DNA of 64,000 bases, taken from assembly GCF_025263485.1 (NCBI RefSeq), contig NZ_CP079863.1, forward strand, positions 1,612,001 through 1,676,000, written 5' to 3'. The translations under genes and the position numbers were made by a program. Shown piece after piece: positions 20,220 through 28,677 of the stretch. The notes below the pieces were generated by a model. It did no database searches and was not told the DNA's origin. It saw nothing but the letters and a program-made list of their open reading frames with translations. How positions within the stretch are numbered: position 1 is the stretch's first letter; each line of letters opens with the position of its first letter. This DNA is from Mycobacterium sp. SMC-2 (GTDB lineage: Bacteria; Actinomycetota; Actinomycetes; Mycobacteriales; Mycobacteriaceae).

Positions 20220-20951
20220 GTGAATTCGTCCTACCATCACCGAGTGCCCGTACTCGGCGAATTAGCGGTGGCGACCTCAAGCCAGCTATCGGGCACCTCG
20301 CCGTCGATAATGATCCCGCTGGGCTCGACCGAACAGCACGGTCCGCACCTGCCGTTGGACACCGACACCCGGATCGCAACCGCTGTCGCCCGCGGGGCGC
20401 GGGCCGGTCTCGACCACGACTGGTTGGTGGCGCCGGCCATCGCCTACGGCGCCAGCGGCGAGCACCAGAGCTTCGCCGGAACGATATCCATCGGTACCGA
20501 GGCCCTGACGATGCTGCTGGTCGAGTACGGCCGGTCGGCCACCGGCTGGGCCCAGCGCCTCGTCTTCGTCAACGGCCACGGCGGCAACACCGCCGCTCTG
20601 ACCGCCGCGGTGACGCGGCTGCGCGCCGAGGGCCGCGATGCCGGCTGGTGCCCATGCCTGGCCGGCGGGGGCGACGCCCACGCCGGGCACACCGAAACCT
20701 CGCTGTTGCTGCACATCTCGCCCGGCGACGTGCTGACCGACCGGTGGCTCGCGGGCAACCGGGCGCCGCTGCCCGAACTGCTCCCGTCGATGCGCCGCGG
20801 GGGAGTCGCGGCGGTCAGCCCCGTGGGCGTGCTGGGTGACCCGACGACCGCGACCGCTGCGGAGGGCAAGCGCATCCTCGCCGAGATGGTCGACGGCTGT
20901 GTCCGTCGGGTGGCCCGGTGGTCGCCCGGGCGGGACGGGATCCTGACATGA
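20220..20951 (+). CDS. mftE: Mycofactocin peptidase MftE (creatininase family)
   Basis: 243 residues from GTG 20220; GTG 20244 is a shorter alternative. Creatininase-like metallopeptidase: metal ligands in GSTEQHGPHLPLDTDT (Glu, His, Asp) and VNGHGGNTAALTAA, plus HAGHTETSLLLH. MftE cleaves the modified C-terminal dipeptide from MftA to give AHDP. Its stop TGA (20949-20951) overlaps the original mftF ATG at 20948. That start is now cut off from the rest of mftF by the IS110 element. Confidence 0.95.
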   Translation: MNSSYHHRVPVLGELAVATSSQLSGTSPSIMIPLGSTEQHGPHLPLDTDTRIATAVARGARAGLDHDWLVAPAIAYGASGEHQSFAGTISIGTEALTMLLVEYGRSATGWAQRLVFVNGHGGNTAALTAAVTRLRAEGRDAGWCPCLAGGGDAHAGHTETSLLLHISPGDVLTDRWLAGNRAPLPELLPSMRRGGVAAVSPVGVLGDPTTATAAEGKRILAEMVDGCVRRVARWSPGRDGILT

Positions 20952-20954
20952 GCC
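20948..20954 (+). other. mftF: Stranded 5' end of mftF (ATG AGC C)
   Basis: The native mftF start ATG overlaps the mftE stop as ATGA. After seven bases the sequence passes into the IS110 element. Reading on from this ATG gives only 13 codons (20948-20989). Joining base 20954 to 22630 restores an open frame [14 protein letters not shown] that continues into the mftF gene body, showing exactly where the insertion happened. Confidence 0.85.
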
Positions 20955-21190
20955 CCAAGTTCCGTTCCCGGGACGCCTCGCAGGCGTGAAAATGGGCTAG
21001 GGTTGCCCGTCGACGCCGACGTTTCCTTGGGACCAGTGAGCCCGCACGTGAGCCTGGGCGCCGGGGCCCGACCTGGAAGGGTCACGCACTGTTGCTTCGA
21101 GCACGCCGGTCAGAATTTCGGTTCCCTTTGACCGAGGCCCCCGGGCAGCCCGCTGCCAGAGTGCGTCAACTCGATTGGAGGGCAAGCGAA
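20955..21190 (+). ncRNA. Candidate bridge RNA region of the IS110 element
   Basis: In the IS110 arrangement the 5' non-coding region encodes a structured guide RNA whose loops match donor and target DNA. Visible here: hairpins GCCT-CGC-AGGC near 20974, CGGTCA/TGACCG (21107-21112 with 21129-21134) and GGCAG-CCCG-CTGCC (21144-21157). CCGGTCAG at 21106-21113 is identical to the right element junction at 22620-22627. TGAGCC at 21037-21042 and 21049-21054 matches the target sequence at the mftF start. These short matches are suggestive only; RNA ends are unknown. Confidence 0.4.
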
Positions 21191-22534
21191 TTGAAACGGA
21201 AACAGGCGCCGGTGCCGGAGGAGATTCCCGACGCCGAGCACGAGTTGGTCATCGAGCGGGTGTGCGCCGTCGACGTGGCCAAGGCGTTCGGCAAGGTGTG
21301 CGTGCGCACTCCGCGGGAGCGTCGGCGGGTCAGCAAGGTCTGGGACGTGGAGGCCACCACGGGTGCAGTCAGCGAGCTGGCCGCCCAGCTCACCGAGCTG
21401 GGTATCGAGAAGGTCACGATCGAGTCGACGTCGGACTATTGGCGGATCTGGTATTACCTGCTGGAGGCGGCCGGGCTCGACGTGCAGCTGGTTAACGCCC
21501 GTGATGTGAAGAACGTGCCGGGACGGCCCAAAACGGACAAGCTCGATGCAGTTTGGCTGGCCAAGCTGACCGAGAAAGGGCTGCTGCGACCGTCGTTCGT
21601 GCCGCCGGCCCCGATCCGGCAGCTACGTGACTACACCCGGCTGCGGGTGGATCTGACCCGGGAACGGTCCCGATACTGGCAGCGGCTGGAGAAACTGCTC
21701 GAAGACGCCCTAATCAAGCTGTCGTCGGTGGCCTCCACGCTCAACACGCTCTCGGCGCGAGACATCATCGAAGCATTGATCGCCGGCGAACGTGACCCCC
21801 GCCGGCTCGCCGACTTGGCCCGGGCTCGGATGAAGACCAAACGCCCAGCGCTGATCAAGGCACTCGACGGGCGCTTTGATGACCACCACGGCGAACTGGC
21901 GCGGATGCTGCTCGACCAGATCGACACCCTCACCGCGCAGATCGACACGCTGACCACCCGCATCGACGACCTGTTGGTGGCCGCCCAACCCAGTGAGAAC
22001 GACAGCGGCGGGAACCCGACCGGCCACACCACGGCTGGTAGCGGGCTGTCCACCGTCGAACGCCTCGAGGAAATCCCCGGCATCGGCTCGACCGGAGCGC
22101 AGATCATCCTGGCTGAAATCGGCCTGGATATGACCCAATTCCCCACTGCCGCACACTTGGTGTCGTGGGCGAAACTGTGCCCGCGCACCATCCAGTCCGG
22201 ACCTGTGACACGCGGCGGCAAAACCGGCAAGGGCAACCCCTACCTCAAGGGTGCACTCGGTGAGGCCGCCGCAGCGGCGGCCAAGACCGATACCTTCCTG
22301 GGCGAACGCTACCGGCGCATCGTCAAACGCCGCGGCAAGCTCAAAGCACTGGTCGCGGTCGCCCGCTCCATCCTCGTCATCGTCTGGCAGTTGCTCTCCG
22401 ACCCATCGGCCCGATTCCGCGACCTCGGATCCGACTACCACACCAGCCGGATCAACGTCGAACGCCGGATGCGTAATCACATCGCCCAACTCACCGCACT
22501 GGGCTACCGCGTCACCGTCGAACCCGCCGCCTGA
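21191..22534 (+). CDS. IS110-family DEDD transposase
   Basis: 447 residues from TTG 21191, chosen because GGAGGG lies 8 bases upstream. A TTG at 21092 in the same frame would intrude into the presumed RNA region. The N-terminal RuvC-like DEDD domain has Asp28 (AVDVAK), Glu78 (IESTSDYW), Asp116 and Asp119 (PKTDKLDAVWLAKL). A coiled coil of roughly residues 236-264 follows (DQIDTLTAQIDTLTTRIDDL). The C-terminal Tnp_20 domain has EIPGIGSTGAQIILAEIG, and the likely nucleophile is Ser336 in TIQSGPVTRGG. All catalytic residues are present, so it may be active. Confidence 0.92.
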   Translation: MKRKQAPVPEEIPDAEHELVIERVCAVDVAKAFGKVCVRTPRERRRVSKVWDVEATTGAVSELAAQLTELGIEKVTIESTSDYWRIWYYLLEAAGLDVQLVNARDVKNVPGRPKTDKLDAVWLAKLTEKGLLRPSFVPPAPIRQLRDYTRLRVDLTRERSRYWQRLEKLLEDALIKLSSVASTLNTLSARDIIEALIAGERDPRRLADLARARMKTKRPALIKALDGRFDDHHGELARMLLDQIDTLTAQIDTLTTRIDDLLVAAQPSENDSGGNPTGHTTAGSGLSTVERLEEIPGIGSTGAQIILAEIGLDMTQFPTAAHLVSWAKLCPRTIQSGPVTRGGKTGKGNPYLKGALGEAAAAAAKTDTFLGERYRRIVKRRGKLKALVAVARSILVIVWQLLSDPSARFRDLGSDYHTSRINVERRMRNHIAQLTALGYRVTVEPAA

Positions 22535-22673
22535 GCCGCCTCACACCGCCACAACGTAACCGCGCTCCGCACGCTCTGCGCGGGGCTGGCTGACGCCCGT
22601 CACTCACCCCCGGTATTTTCCGGTCAGCCAACCTAGGCTGCCGGACGGGTTCGCCGTCCAGGTCGACCGCCGC

Positions 22674-24035
22674 GTGCGGGTGCTCGGCGACGGCTCGGCG
22701 CTGCTCGGTGGTTCACCCACCCGGCTGCTGAAGCTGGCGCCGGCCGCCCAGGACATGTTGTGCGACGGCCGGCTGAAGGTTCGCGACGACGTCAGCGCGC
22801 AGTTGGCCCGCACCCTGCTGGACGCCACCGTGGCGCATCCGCGGCCGGCGGGTGGCCCGTCGCACCGCGACGTGACCGTGGTAATCCCGGTGCGGGACAA
22901 CCTTTCCGGCGTGCGACGCCTGGTGAGCTCGCTGCGCGGCCTGCGGGTGGTGGTGGTGGACGATGGCTCGTTCCCGCCGATCGAGCCCGACGACTTCGTC
23001 GGCGCGCACTGCGACGTCGAGGTGTTGCGGCACTCTCGCAGCAGGGGCCCCGCGGCCGCCCGCAACACCGGGCTGGCCGCCTGCACCACCGACTACGTCG
23101 CCTTCCTGGACTCCGATGTCGCGCCCCGGCGCGGGTGGCTGGAGGCGCTGCTCGGCCATTTCTGCGACCCGACCGTCGCGCTGGCCGCACCGCGCATCGT
23201 CGGCCTGTCGCACAGTGAGAAAGTGGTGGCCCGCTACGAGGCGGTGCACTCGTCGCTCGACCTCGGCGAGCGCGAAGCGCCGGTGCTGCCCCACAGCACG
23301 GTGTCCTATGTGCCCAGCGCGGCGATCATCTGTCGCTGCTCGGCCCTGCGCGGTGTCGGCGGGTTCGACGAGACGCTGCAATCGGGGGAGGACGTCGACC
23401 TGTGTTGGCGGCTCATCGAGGCCGGCGCCCGGCTGCGCTACGAGCCCGTCGCGCTGGTCGCCCACGACCACCGCACCGAACTGCGCGATTGGCTGGCACG
23501 CAAGGCGTTTTACGGTGGCTCGGCTGCCCCGCTCTCCATCCGCCACCCGGACAAGACGGCGCCCGTGGTGATCTCCGGGTGGGCGCTGATGACCTGGATC
23601 CTGATGGCGTTCGGGACCAGCCTGTCGCAGCTGGCGTCCGTCGTCGTCGCCGTCCTGACCGGCCGACGGATCGCCAGGGCGATGCGCGACGCCGAGACGT
23701 CGATCGCCGACGTGGTGGTGATCGCGGCCCGCGGCCTGGGTTCGGCGGCGCTGCAGCTGGCGTCGGCCCTGTGCCGCCACTACTGGCCGCTGGCGCTGCT
23801 TGCGGCCACGCTGTCGCGGCATTTCCGGCACGTCGTGCTGGTCGCGGCCATCATGGACGGCGTGGTCGACTGGCTGCGCCGCCGGGACGCGATCGGCGAC
23901 GACGCCGAACCGATCGGCCCGCTGACTTATCTGTTGCTCAAGCGGGTCGACGACCTGGCGTACGGCCTGGGGTTGTGGTGGGGTGTGCTGCGGGAGCGCA
24001 ACCTGCGCGCGCTGAAACCGCAGATCCGGAGCTAG
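22674..24035 (+). CDS. mftF: Mycofactocin glycosyltransferase MftF, 5' end displaced by IS110
   Basis: MftF is a GT2-family enzyme that adds glucose units to mycofactocin. The homologous frame starts at 22630 right after the IS110 junction ([20 protein letters not shown]…), but the native ATG lies at 20948 on the far side of the element. Upstream of 22674 the frame is open back to 22560 with no ATG, GTG or TTG. GTG 22674 is therefore the first possible start, giving 453 residues and dropping about 16. The GT2 core ([47 protein letters not shown]) is intact. Whether it is expressed from the element is unknown. Confidence 0.8.
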   Translation: MRVLGDGSALLGGSPTRLLKLAPAAQDMLCDGRLKVRDDVSAQLARTLLDATVAHPRPAGGPSHRDVTVVIPVRDNLSGVRRLVSSLRGLRVVVVDDGSFPPIEPDDFVGAHCDVEVLRHSRSRGPAAARNTGLAACTTDYVAFLDSDVAPRRGWLEALLGHFCDPTVALAAPRIVGLSHSEKVVARYEAVHSSLDLGEREAPVLPHSTVSYVPSAAIICRCSALRGVGGFDETLQSGEDVDLCWRLIEAGARLRYEPVALVAHDHRTELRDWLARKAFYGGSAAPLSIRHPDKTAPVVISGWALMTWILMAFGTSLSQLASVVVAVLTGRRIARAMRDAETSIADVVVIAARGLGSAALQLASALCRHYWPLALLAATLSRHFRHVVLVAAIMDGVVDWLRRRDAIGDDAEPIGPLTYLLLKRVDDLAYGLGLWWGVLRERNLRALKPQIRS

Positions 24036-24043
24036 CCGCCACC

Positions 24044-25483
24044 TTGAGCACGGCCACCCCGCACAGCGATGTGCTGATCGTCGGTGCCGGCAGCGCTGGA
24101 TCGGTTGTCGCCGAACGCCTTTCCGCCGATCCCGGCCGCTCGGTGACCATCCTCGAGGCGGGGCCGGCCCTCGATGACCCTGGACTGCTCGCGCAAACCG
24201 CCAACGGGTTGCAGCTGCCGATCGGGGTCGGCAGCCCACTGGTGCGGCGCTATCAGACCAGCCTCACCGATCGGCCCGTGCGCCGGCATCCGCTGGTGCG
24301 CGGGGCCACGGTCGGCGGTTCGGGTGCGGTCAACGGCGGCTACTTCTGCCGCGCACTGCCGCGCGACTTCGATCGGCTGTCGCTGCCCGGCTGGGGCTGG
24401 TCCGATGTACTCGACAGCTTCCGCGCCATCGAGACCGACCTGGATTTCGGCGGCCCGGCCCATGGCGGCAGCGGCCCCATCCGGGTGCGTCGCACCCACG
24501 AAATGACAGGCACCACCGAAAGTTTCATCACCGCCGCACAGCGCGCCGGGTTCGACTGGATCGATGATCTCAACGACGTTGGTCCCGAACCCGTTTCGGG
24601 GATGGGGGCCGTCCCGCTCAACATCGTCGACGGCGTGCGTACCGGATCGGGCGCGGGATTTCTGTTGCCGGCGCTGGGCCGGCCGAATCTGAGGCTGCAC
24701 GCGCGGACGCGCGCGGCACGGTTGCGTCTCGCCGGCACCGCGGCCGTGGGTGTCGACGCGGCCGGCCCGCAGGGCCGCGTGACCATGACCGCCGACCGGA
24801 TCGTTTTGTGCGCCGGTGCCATTCAGACGGCGCAGCTGCTCATGCTCTCCGGTATCGGGCCAGAGGAAGTGCTGCGGGCTGTCGGCGTACCGGTGGTGGC
24901 GCCGCTGCCGGTGGGCACCTCGTTCAGTGATCACCCCGAATGGGTGTTGCCCACCGACTGGACCGTGGCCCCCGGCCGGCCGGTGCTCGAGGTCGTGCTG
25001 AGCACGGCCGATGACCTCGAGATCAGGCCCTACACCGGCGGATTCGTTGCGATGACCGGGGATGGCACGGCCGGGCACGCCGACTGGCCGCACATCGGGG
25101 TGGCACTCATGCAGCCCCTGGCGCGCGGGCGCATCACGCTGGCGTCGGCGGACCCCGACGCGGGGCCCCGGATCGAGCATCGTTACGACAGCGAGCCAGA
25201 CGACGTCGTGTCGCTACGCCGTGGGGCCGAAATGGCCCGCGAATTGGTCGGCGCGGCAAGGCATGTCGGTGATCCCGTATGGTCCACGTCGCAACACCTC
25301 TGCGGCACGGCGCCGATGGGCGCCGACTCGGACCCGCGGGCCGTCGTCGATCATCGCTGCCGGGTACGCGGCATCGACAACCTGTGGGTGGTCGACGGCT
25401 CGATCCTGCCCACCATCACCAGCCGCGGGCCGCATGCCACCATCGTGATGATCGGGCACCGGGCGGCGGAATTCGTGCGGTGA
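24044..25483 (+). CDS. mftG: Mycofactocin-associated GMC oxidoreductase MftG
   Basis: 479 residues from TTG 24044, 8 bases after mftF; 479 residues agrees with the size I recall for the M. tuberculosis protein. N-terminal FAD fold DVLIVGAGSAGSVVAERLS; the GMC signature region HPLVRGATVGGSGAVNGGYF; C-terminal HLCGTAPMGADSD and SILPTITSRGPHATIVMIGHRAAE. MftG is thought to reoxidise reduced mycofactocin and link it to respiration during alcohol use. If transcription is operon-wide, the IS110 insertion in mftF may also reduce mftG expression. Confidence 0.92.
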   Translation: MSTATPHSDVLIVGAGSAGSVVAERLSADPGRSVTILEAGPALDDPGLLAQTANGLQLPIGVGSPLVRRYQTSLTDRPVRRHPLVRGATVGGSGAVNGGYFCRALPRDFDRLSLPGWGWSDVLDSFRAIETDLDFGGPAHGGSGPIRVRRTHEMTGTTESFITAAQRAGFDWIDDLNDVGPEPVSGMGAVPLNIVDGVRTGSGAGFLLPALGRPNLRLHARTRAARLRLAGTAAVGVDAAGPQGRVTMTADRIVLCAGAIQTAQLLMLSGIGPEEVLRAVGVPVVAPLPVGTSFSDHPEWVLPTDWTVAPGRPVLEVVLSTADDLEIRPYTGGFVAMTGDGTAGHADWPHIGVALMQPLARGRITLASADPDAGPRIEHRYDSEPDDVVSLRRGAEMARELVGAARHVGDPVWSTSQHLCGTAPMGADSDPRAVVDHRCRVRGIDNLWVVDGSILPTITSRGPHATIVMIGHRAAEFVR

Positions 25484-25503
25484 TGGCACAAGCAGATTGG
25501 GAA

Positions 25504-25533
25504 GCGGGCCCCATGGCGAGGCATGGGGCCCGC
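25504..25533 (+). terminator. Hairpin after the mycofactocin genes
   Basis: GCGGGCCCCATG (25504-25515) and CATGGGGCCCGC (25522-25533) form a perfect 12-bp stem with a 6-base loop, 20 bases after the mftG stop. There is no U tract, which is common for mycobacterial terminators. The remaining sequence up to 25672 shows no gene. Confidence 0.65.
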
Positions 25534-25672
25534 CCCGCGAGCGGTTGATGTTCATGCGGTCCACGTAGATGGCCACGACAAGTGGCAGTGCGCGCGCTAC
25601 CGCCGGCGTTTTCAAGCGCCCACGACATCTGTATACGCGTTGAAGCCGCTGTCGGACAACGGCATTAATGGG

Positions 25673-27268
25673 TCAGCGACGGTGGGGGGACAGCATCGCG
25701 CGCACCGGCCGCAGCTGCCGGTTGTCGCGCCCGGGCGCCCAGATGCCGATCAGCACCGCGGCGACGGCGACGATGACGGCCATCGTGACCGTCGAGGCGT
25801 GCAGGGCCGCCAGGAACGCGGCCTTGCTGACGTCGCCCAGCTCACGACCCTGGGGTCCCAGCCGGCCGGCCACCTCGACGGCTTTGGCCAGCGAATCGGT
25901 GGCCGCGTCGCGGACCGGCCCGGGAAATGCCGTCAGCTTCGGGCCGAGCTCGTGCGAATAGCGGCCGGCCAGAATGGAACCGGCGACCGCGATCCCCAGC
26001 GCGCCGCCCATCTCCCGGGACGTGTCGTTCACCGCGGAGGCGACGCCCTGCTTCTCGTCGGGCACGGCTCCCATGATCGCCGACGTCGTCGGTGCCGTGC
26101 AGATCCCGATTCCGGTGGCCAGGATCAGTGTGGGCCAGGCGAATTCGTAGTATGAGGAGTGCAGGTTCAGCCGATACATGCACGCGAACCCGACCGCCAT
26201 CAGCAGCGTGCCGATGAACAGCACGAGCCGCAGGCCCAGTTTGGGCACGTACCAGAACGACAGCGCCGAGAAAATGCCCAGCGGCACCATGAACGGGCCG
26301 AAGGAGATCGCCGTCGCCAGGGCCGAGTAGCCCATGATCTGTTGCACGTATTGCATGCCGATGTAGAAGAAGCCGAACGTCGCGCCGAACAGGATGACGA
26401 TCGCGCCGACTCCGGTGGCGAAATTCGGGTCGGCGAACAGCCGGACGTCCAGGAGGGTCTGCCTGCCGCGCCAGGCGAGCCGCAGCTCGACAGCACCGAA
26501 CGCCGCGGCGAGCGCCGCACCCGCGATGAGCCCGCCCCAGACCAGCGGGTCGCTCCATCCCCGGGTCGGCGCCTCCAGGATCGCGGCGACGGCGATCGCC
26601 ACCGCGGCGCCGATGAGCACCGCGCCCAGCGAATCGATCCGCGGGGCGCCGCTGTCGCGCGACGAGGCCACGGTGCACGCCAGCGCGAAGATGACCAGCC
26701 CGGCGGCGCCCAGCGACCAGAAGATCGCGTGCCAGTCCCAAAGCCGAAGCAGCAGGCCCGAACCGAGCATGCCCAGCACACCGCCGGATCCGGCCGTGCC
26801 GGCCCAGATTCCGACGGCCTTGGTGCGATCGTCTTTCGGGTAGGCCACGGTCAGCAGTGACAGCGTCGCCGGCATCACGAAGGCGGCGCCGATCCCGGCC
26901 ACCGCGCGGCCGGCGATGATCTGCGCGGGGCTGTGCAGCATCGCCGGCGCCATCGAGCCGATCGAGAAGACCACCAGCCCGATCAGCAGGGCGCCGCGCC
27001 TGCCGTAACGGTCGCCGATCGCGCCGGCGGGCAACAGCAGGCACGCCAGGGCGACGGTGTACCCGTCGACGATCCAGTTCAGCTGCGACTGAGTGGCCGA
27101 GGTGGCCACCGCCAGGTCTCCCAGCGCGGTGTTCAACGCCGTCATCGACGCGACGACCAGCGCGACACCCATGCAGGCAACGGCCAGCGTCCAGTTTCGC
27201 GCGCGGGGGCTACCGCCGATGCTGGTGGCGTCAGTACTCTGGTCAGGCCGGGCCAGGGTTTCGACCAC
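25673..27268 (-). CDS. MFS drug-efflux transporter, DHA2 (14-helix) type
   Basis: 531 residues from GTG 27268, selected because AGGAGG lies 6 bases upstream on this strand; a TTG at 27310 would overlap the operator. About 14 hydrophobic helices. Motif A appears as GDRYGRRGALLIGLVVFSIGSM; NWIVDGYTVALACLLLPAGAIG and GRAVAGIGAAFVMPATLSLL are typical of the EmrB/QacA branch of proton-driven multidrug pumps. It is divergent from a TetR gene whose product probably represses it through the twin dyad at 27304-27336. In M. tuberculosis this position after mftG carries other genes, so the pair looks like an insertion. Confidence 0.85.
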   Translation of the reverse strand: MVETLARPDQSTDATSIGGSPRARNWTLAVACMGVALVVASMTALNTALGDLAVATSATQSQLNWIVDGYTVALACLLLPAGAIGDRYGRRGALLIGLVVFSIGSMAPAMLHSPAQIIAGRAVAGIGAAFVMPATLSLLTVAYPKDDRTKAVGIWAGTAGSGGVLGMLGSGLLLRLWDWHAIFWSLGAAGLVIFALACTVASSRDSGAPRIDSLGAVLIGAAVAIAVAAILEAPTRGWSDPLVWGGLIAGAALAAAFGAVELRLAWRGRQTLLDVRLFADPNFATGVGAIVILFGATFGFFYIGMQYVQQIMGYSALATAISFGPFMVPLGIFSALSFWYVPKLGLRLVLFIGTLLMAVGFACMYRLNLHSSYYEFAWPTLILATGIGICTAPTTSAIMGAVPDEKQGVASAVNDTSREMGGALGIAVAGSILAGRYSHELGPKLTAFPGPVRDAATDSLAKAVEVAGRLGPQGRELGDVSKAAFLAALHASTVTMAVIVAVAAVLIGIWAPGRDNRQLRPVRAMLSPHRR

Positions 27269-27303
27269 GATGCGCCTCCTCACGGTGGCGTTGGGAAGTT
27301 TCG

Positions 27304-27336
27304 AGACCAATGGTCTTGTAGATAGACCGATAGTCT
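27304..27336. promoter_or_regulatory. Twin operator between the efflux gene and its TetR regulator
   Basis: AGACCAATGGTCT (27304-27316) is a perfect 5+3+5 palindrome. AGACCGATAGTCT (27324-27336) is a second copy with one arm mismatch. Their starts are exactly 20 bp apart, two helical turns, as expected for two TetR dimers on one face of DNA. Both lie in the 95-bp divergent gap. Confidence 0.75.
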
Positions 27337-27363
27337 CGTTTCGAAACAGGGAGGTGGGTCACA

Positions 27364-28011
27364 ATCACCACCGATCCCCGCCCTGCGCGCTCGCGGGCGC
27401 GTTTGCTCGAAGCCGCCGCCGCGTTGCTGCGAACCGGGGGCCCGAGCGCGGTGACCGTCGATGCGGTCACCCGTACCGCCAACGTAGCGAGGGCCACGCT
27501 GTATCGCCATTTCCCGAGCGGAAACGACTTGCTGGCATCGGCTTTCTACAGTCTGATCCCGCCGTCCCCGACGCCGCCGGACGAGGGTTCGCTGCGAGAT
27601 CGCCTGGTGGCCGTGGTGCTGGCTCAGGCCGAGTCGGTGGCCCAGGCGCCCGCGCTCATGACGGCCATGTCGTGGCTGGCCCTGGGCCGGGACCTCGAGG
27701 GTTTGCCGGAACCGCGCGACAGCCAGACCGCGGACAGCGCGGCGATCACCACGCTGCGGGAGCGCATCGCGCAGCAGTACGCGGCCCCGTTCGACGCCAT
27801 CTTCGACAGCCCGGAGGCCGCCGAGCTGGGCGAGGTCGACCGATCCCGGGCCATCGCGCTGCTCATCGGCCCCCTGGTGCTGGGCCGCCTGTCCACGCTT
27901 CCCGACTTCGATTACCGCGAGTGCGCGCTAGCGGCGGTCGACGGTTTCCTCTATGTTCAGCGCGCACACAACCGGGCCGGCGCGGCGAGCGTCGAACCGG
28001 CGGGTGCCTGA
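27364..28011 (+). CDS. TetR-family regulator of the adjacent efflux pump
   Basis: The HTH domain runs ARSRARLLEAAAALLRTGGP to TRTANVARATLYRHFPSGNDLL and needs residues upstream of TTG 27403, the first standard start in frame. The frame has no ATG, GTG or TTG between the TAG at 27331 and 27403, while GGGAGG at 27349-27354 points to initiation near ATC 27364, 9 bases on. The coordinates given assume this rare start (215 residues); TTG 27403 would give 202. The ligand domain holds MTAMSWLALGRDLEG. Divergent from the MFS gene. Confidence 0.72.
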   Translation: MTTDPRPARSRARLLEAAAALLRTGGPSAVTVDAVTRTANVARATLYRHFPSGNDLLASAFYSLIPPSPTPPDEGSLRDRLVAVVLAQAESVAQAPALMTAMSWLALGRDLEGLPEPRDSQTADSAAITTLRERIAQQYAAPFDAIFDSPEAAELGEVDRSRAIALLIGPLVLGRLSTLPDFDYRECALAAVDGFLYVQRAHNRAGAASVEPAGA

Positions 28012-28048
28012 GGTCCAAAAAAGCAGGTCGGCGGCCCTCGCCCGGGAT

Positions 28049-28077
28049 TTGGCCAAAGCCATGATCTAGGGCATACT
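28049..28077 (+). promoter_or_regulatory. Predicted S10 operon promoter
   Basis: TTGGCC (28049-28054), 17-base spacer, CATACT (28072-28077). Five bases later comes GGTTGCCTTGGGC (28083-28095), which recurs at the same distance from the rplN promoter. Expected transcription start is near 28084. Confidence 0.65.
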
Positions 28078-28082
28078 GTTCA

Positions 28083-28357
28083 GGTTGCCTTGGGCCAGGT
28101 TCGCGCCTGGTCGGGCATACGACCAGCGCCCAAAACGGGCGCGTCCGGTCCCATCCTTGGAGCGCGACAATTTCGCCGCGGTCCAGGCTGCGTGAGGGTG
28201 ACACACCCGACCGCGGGGGCCGGTGGACCACGACAGGTAAACAGCGGCGCAGTATCCGGCGCGACGCTCGATCGGCCCCGATGGGCCGGTTCTGGTCGGC
28301 GCGCCGGGAGCACCAGGTCCGGACACGGACGTCAAGTGGAGTGAGGGTAGGAGAAGC
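28083..28357 (+). promoter_or_regulatory. rpsJ 5' leader, about 270 nt
   Basis: Untranslated region between the predicted start site and rpsJ; no gene is visible. It holds the element GACACACCCGACCGCGGGG (28200-28218) shared with the rpsL leader. A hairpin CCGACC/GGCCGG (28207-28212 with 28218-28223, one mismatch) overlaps that element. A leader this long on a ribosomal-protein operon suggests autogenous control, but the mechanism is not known from sequence. Confidence 0.5.
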
Positions 28358-28663
28358 GTGGCGGGACAGAAGATCCGCATCAGGCTCAAGGCCTACGACC
28401 ATGAGGCCATCGACGCATCGGCGCGCAAAATCGTCGAGACCGTCGTCCGCACGGGCGCCAGTGTCGTAGGTCCGGTGCCGCTGCCGACTGAGAAGAACGT
28501 GTATTGCGTCATCCGGTCTCCGCATAAGTACAAGGACTCGCGGGAGCACTTCGAGATGCGCACCCACAAGCGGCTGATCGACATCCTCGACCCGACGCCG
28601 AAGACCGTCGACGCGCTGATGCGCATCGACCTCCCGGCCAGTGTCGACGTCAACATCCAGTAG
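28358..28663 (+). CDS. rpsJ: 30S ribosomal protein S10
   Basis: 101 residues from GTG 28358, preceded by a GTAGGAGAAGC ribosome-binding site. S10 is a 30S head protein that also acts in transcription antitermination (NusE). Characteristic text: [25 protein letters not shown] and [24 protein letters not shown]. It is the first gene of an 11-gene ribosomal-protein cluster. Confidence 0.99.
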   Translation: MAGQKIRIRLKAYDHEAIDASARKIVETVVRTGASVVGPVPLPTEKNVYCVIRSPHKYKDSREHFEMRTHKRLIDILDPTPKTVDALMRIDLPASVDVNIQ

Positions 28664-28677
28664 GAGATCCAGAGCTC

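Larger units (their letters stand above)
20955..22625 (+). mobile_element. IS110-family insertion sequence in mftF, about 1.67 kb
   Basis: Limits were set by rejoining the interrupted mftF gene; the tetranucleotide AGCC occurs at both junctions (20951-20954 and 22626-22629), so the precise ends are ambiguous by up to 4 bases. There are no terminal inverted repeats, as expected for IS110 elements. One DEDD transposase gene is present, with a 5' non-coding region of about 236 bases and a 3' one of about 90 bases. The longer 5' region places it in the IS110 rather than the IS1111 arrangement. Confidence 0.88.

Noticed and set aside
20948..20989. A 13-codon open frame starting at the mftE/mftF overlap
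   Set aside because: It is the stranded mftF start read into the IS110 end, not a gene.
22674..24035. Calling mftF a pseudogene
   Set aside because: The catalytic domains are intact and a GTG start exists at 22674; loss of function is possible but not shown.
25504..25560. Strong hairpin and following bases as a possible tRNA
   Set aside because: No cloverleaf, no T-loop consensus; best read as a terminator after mftG.
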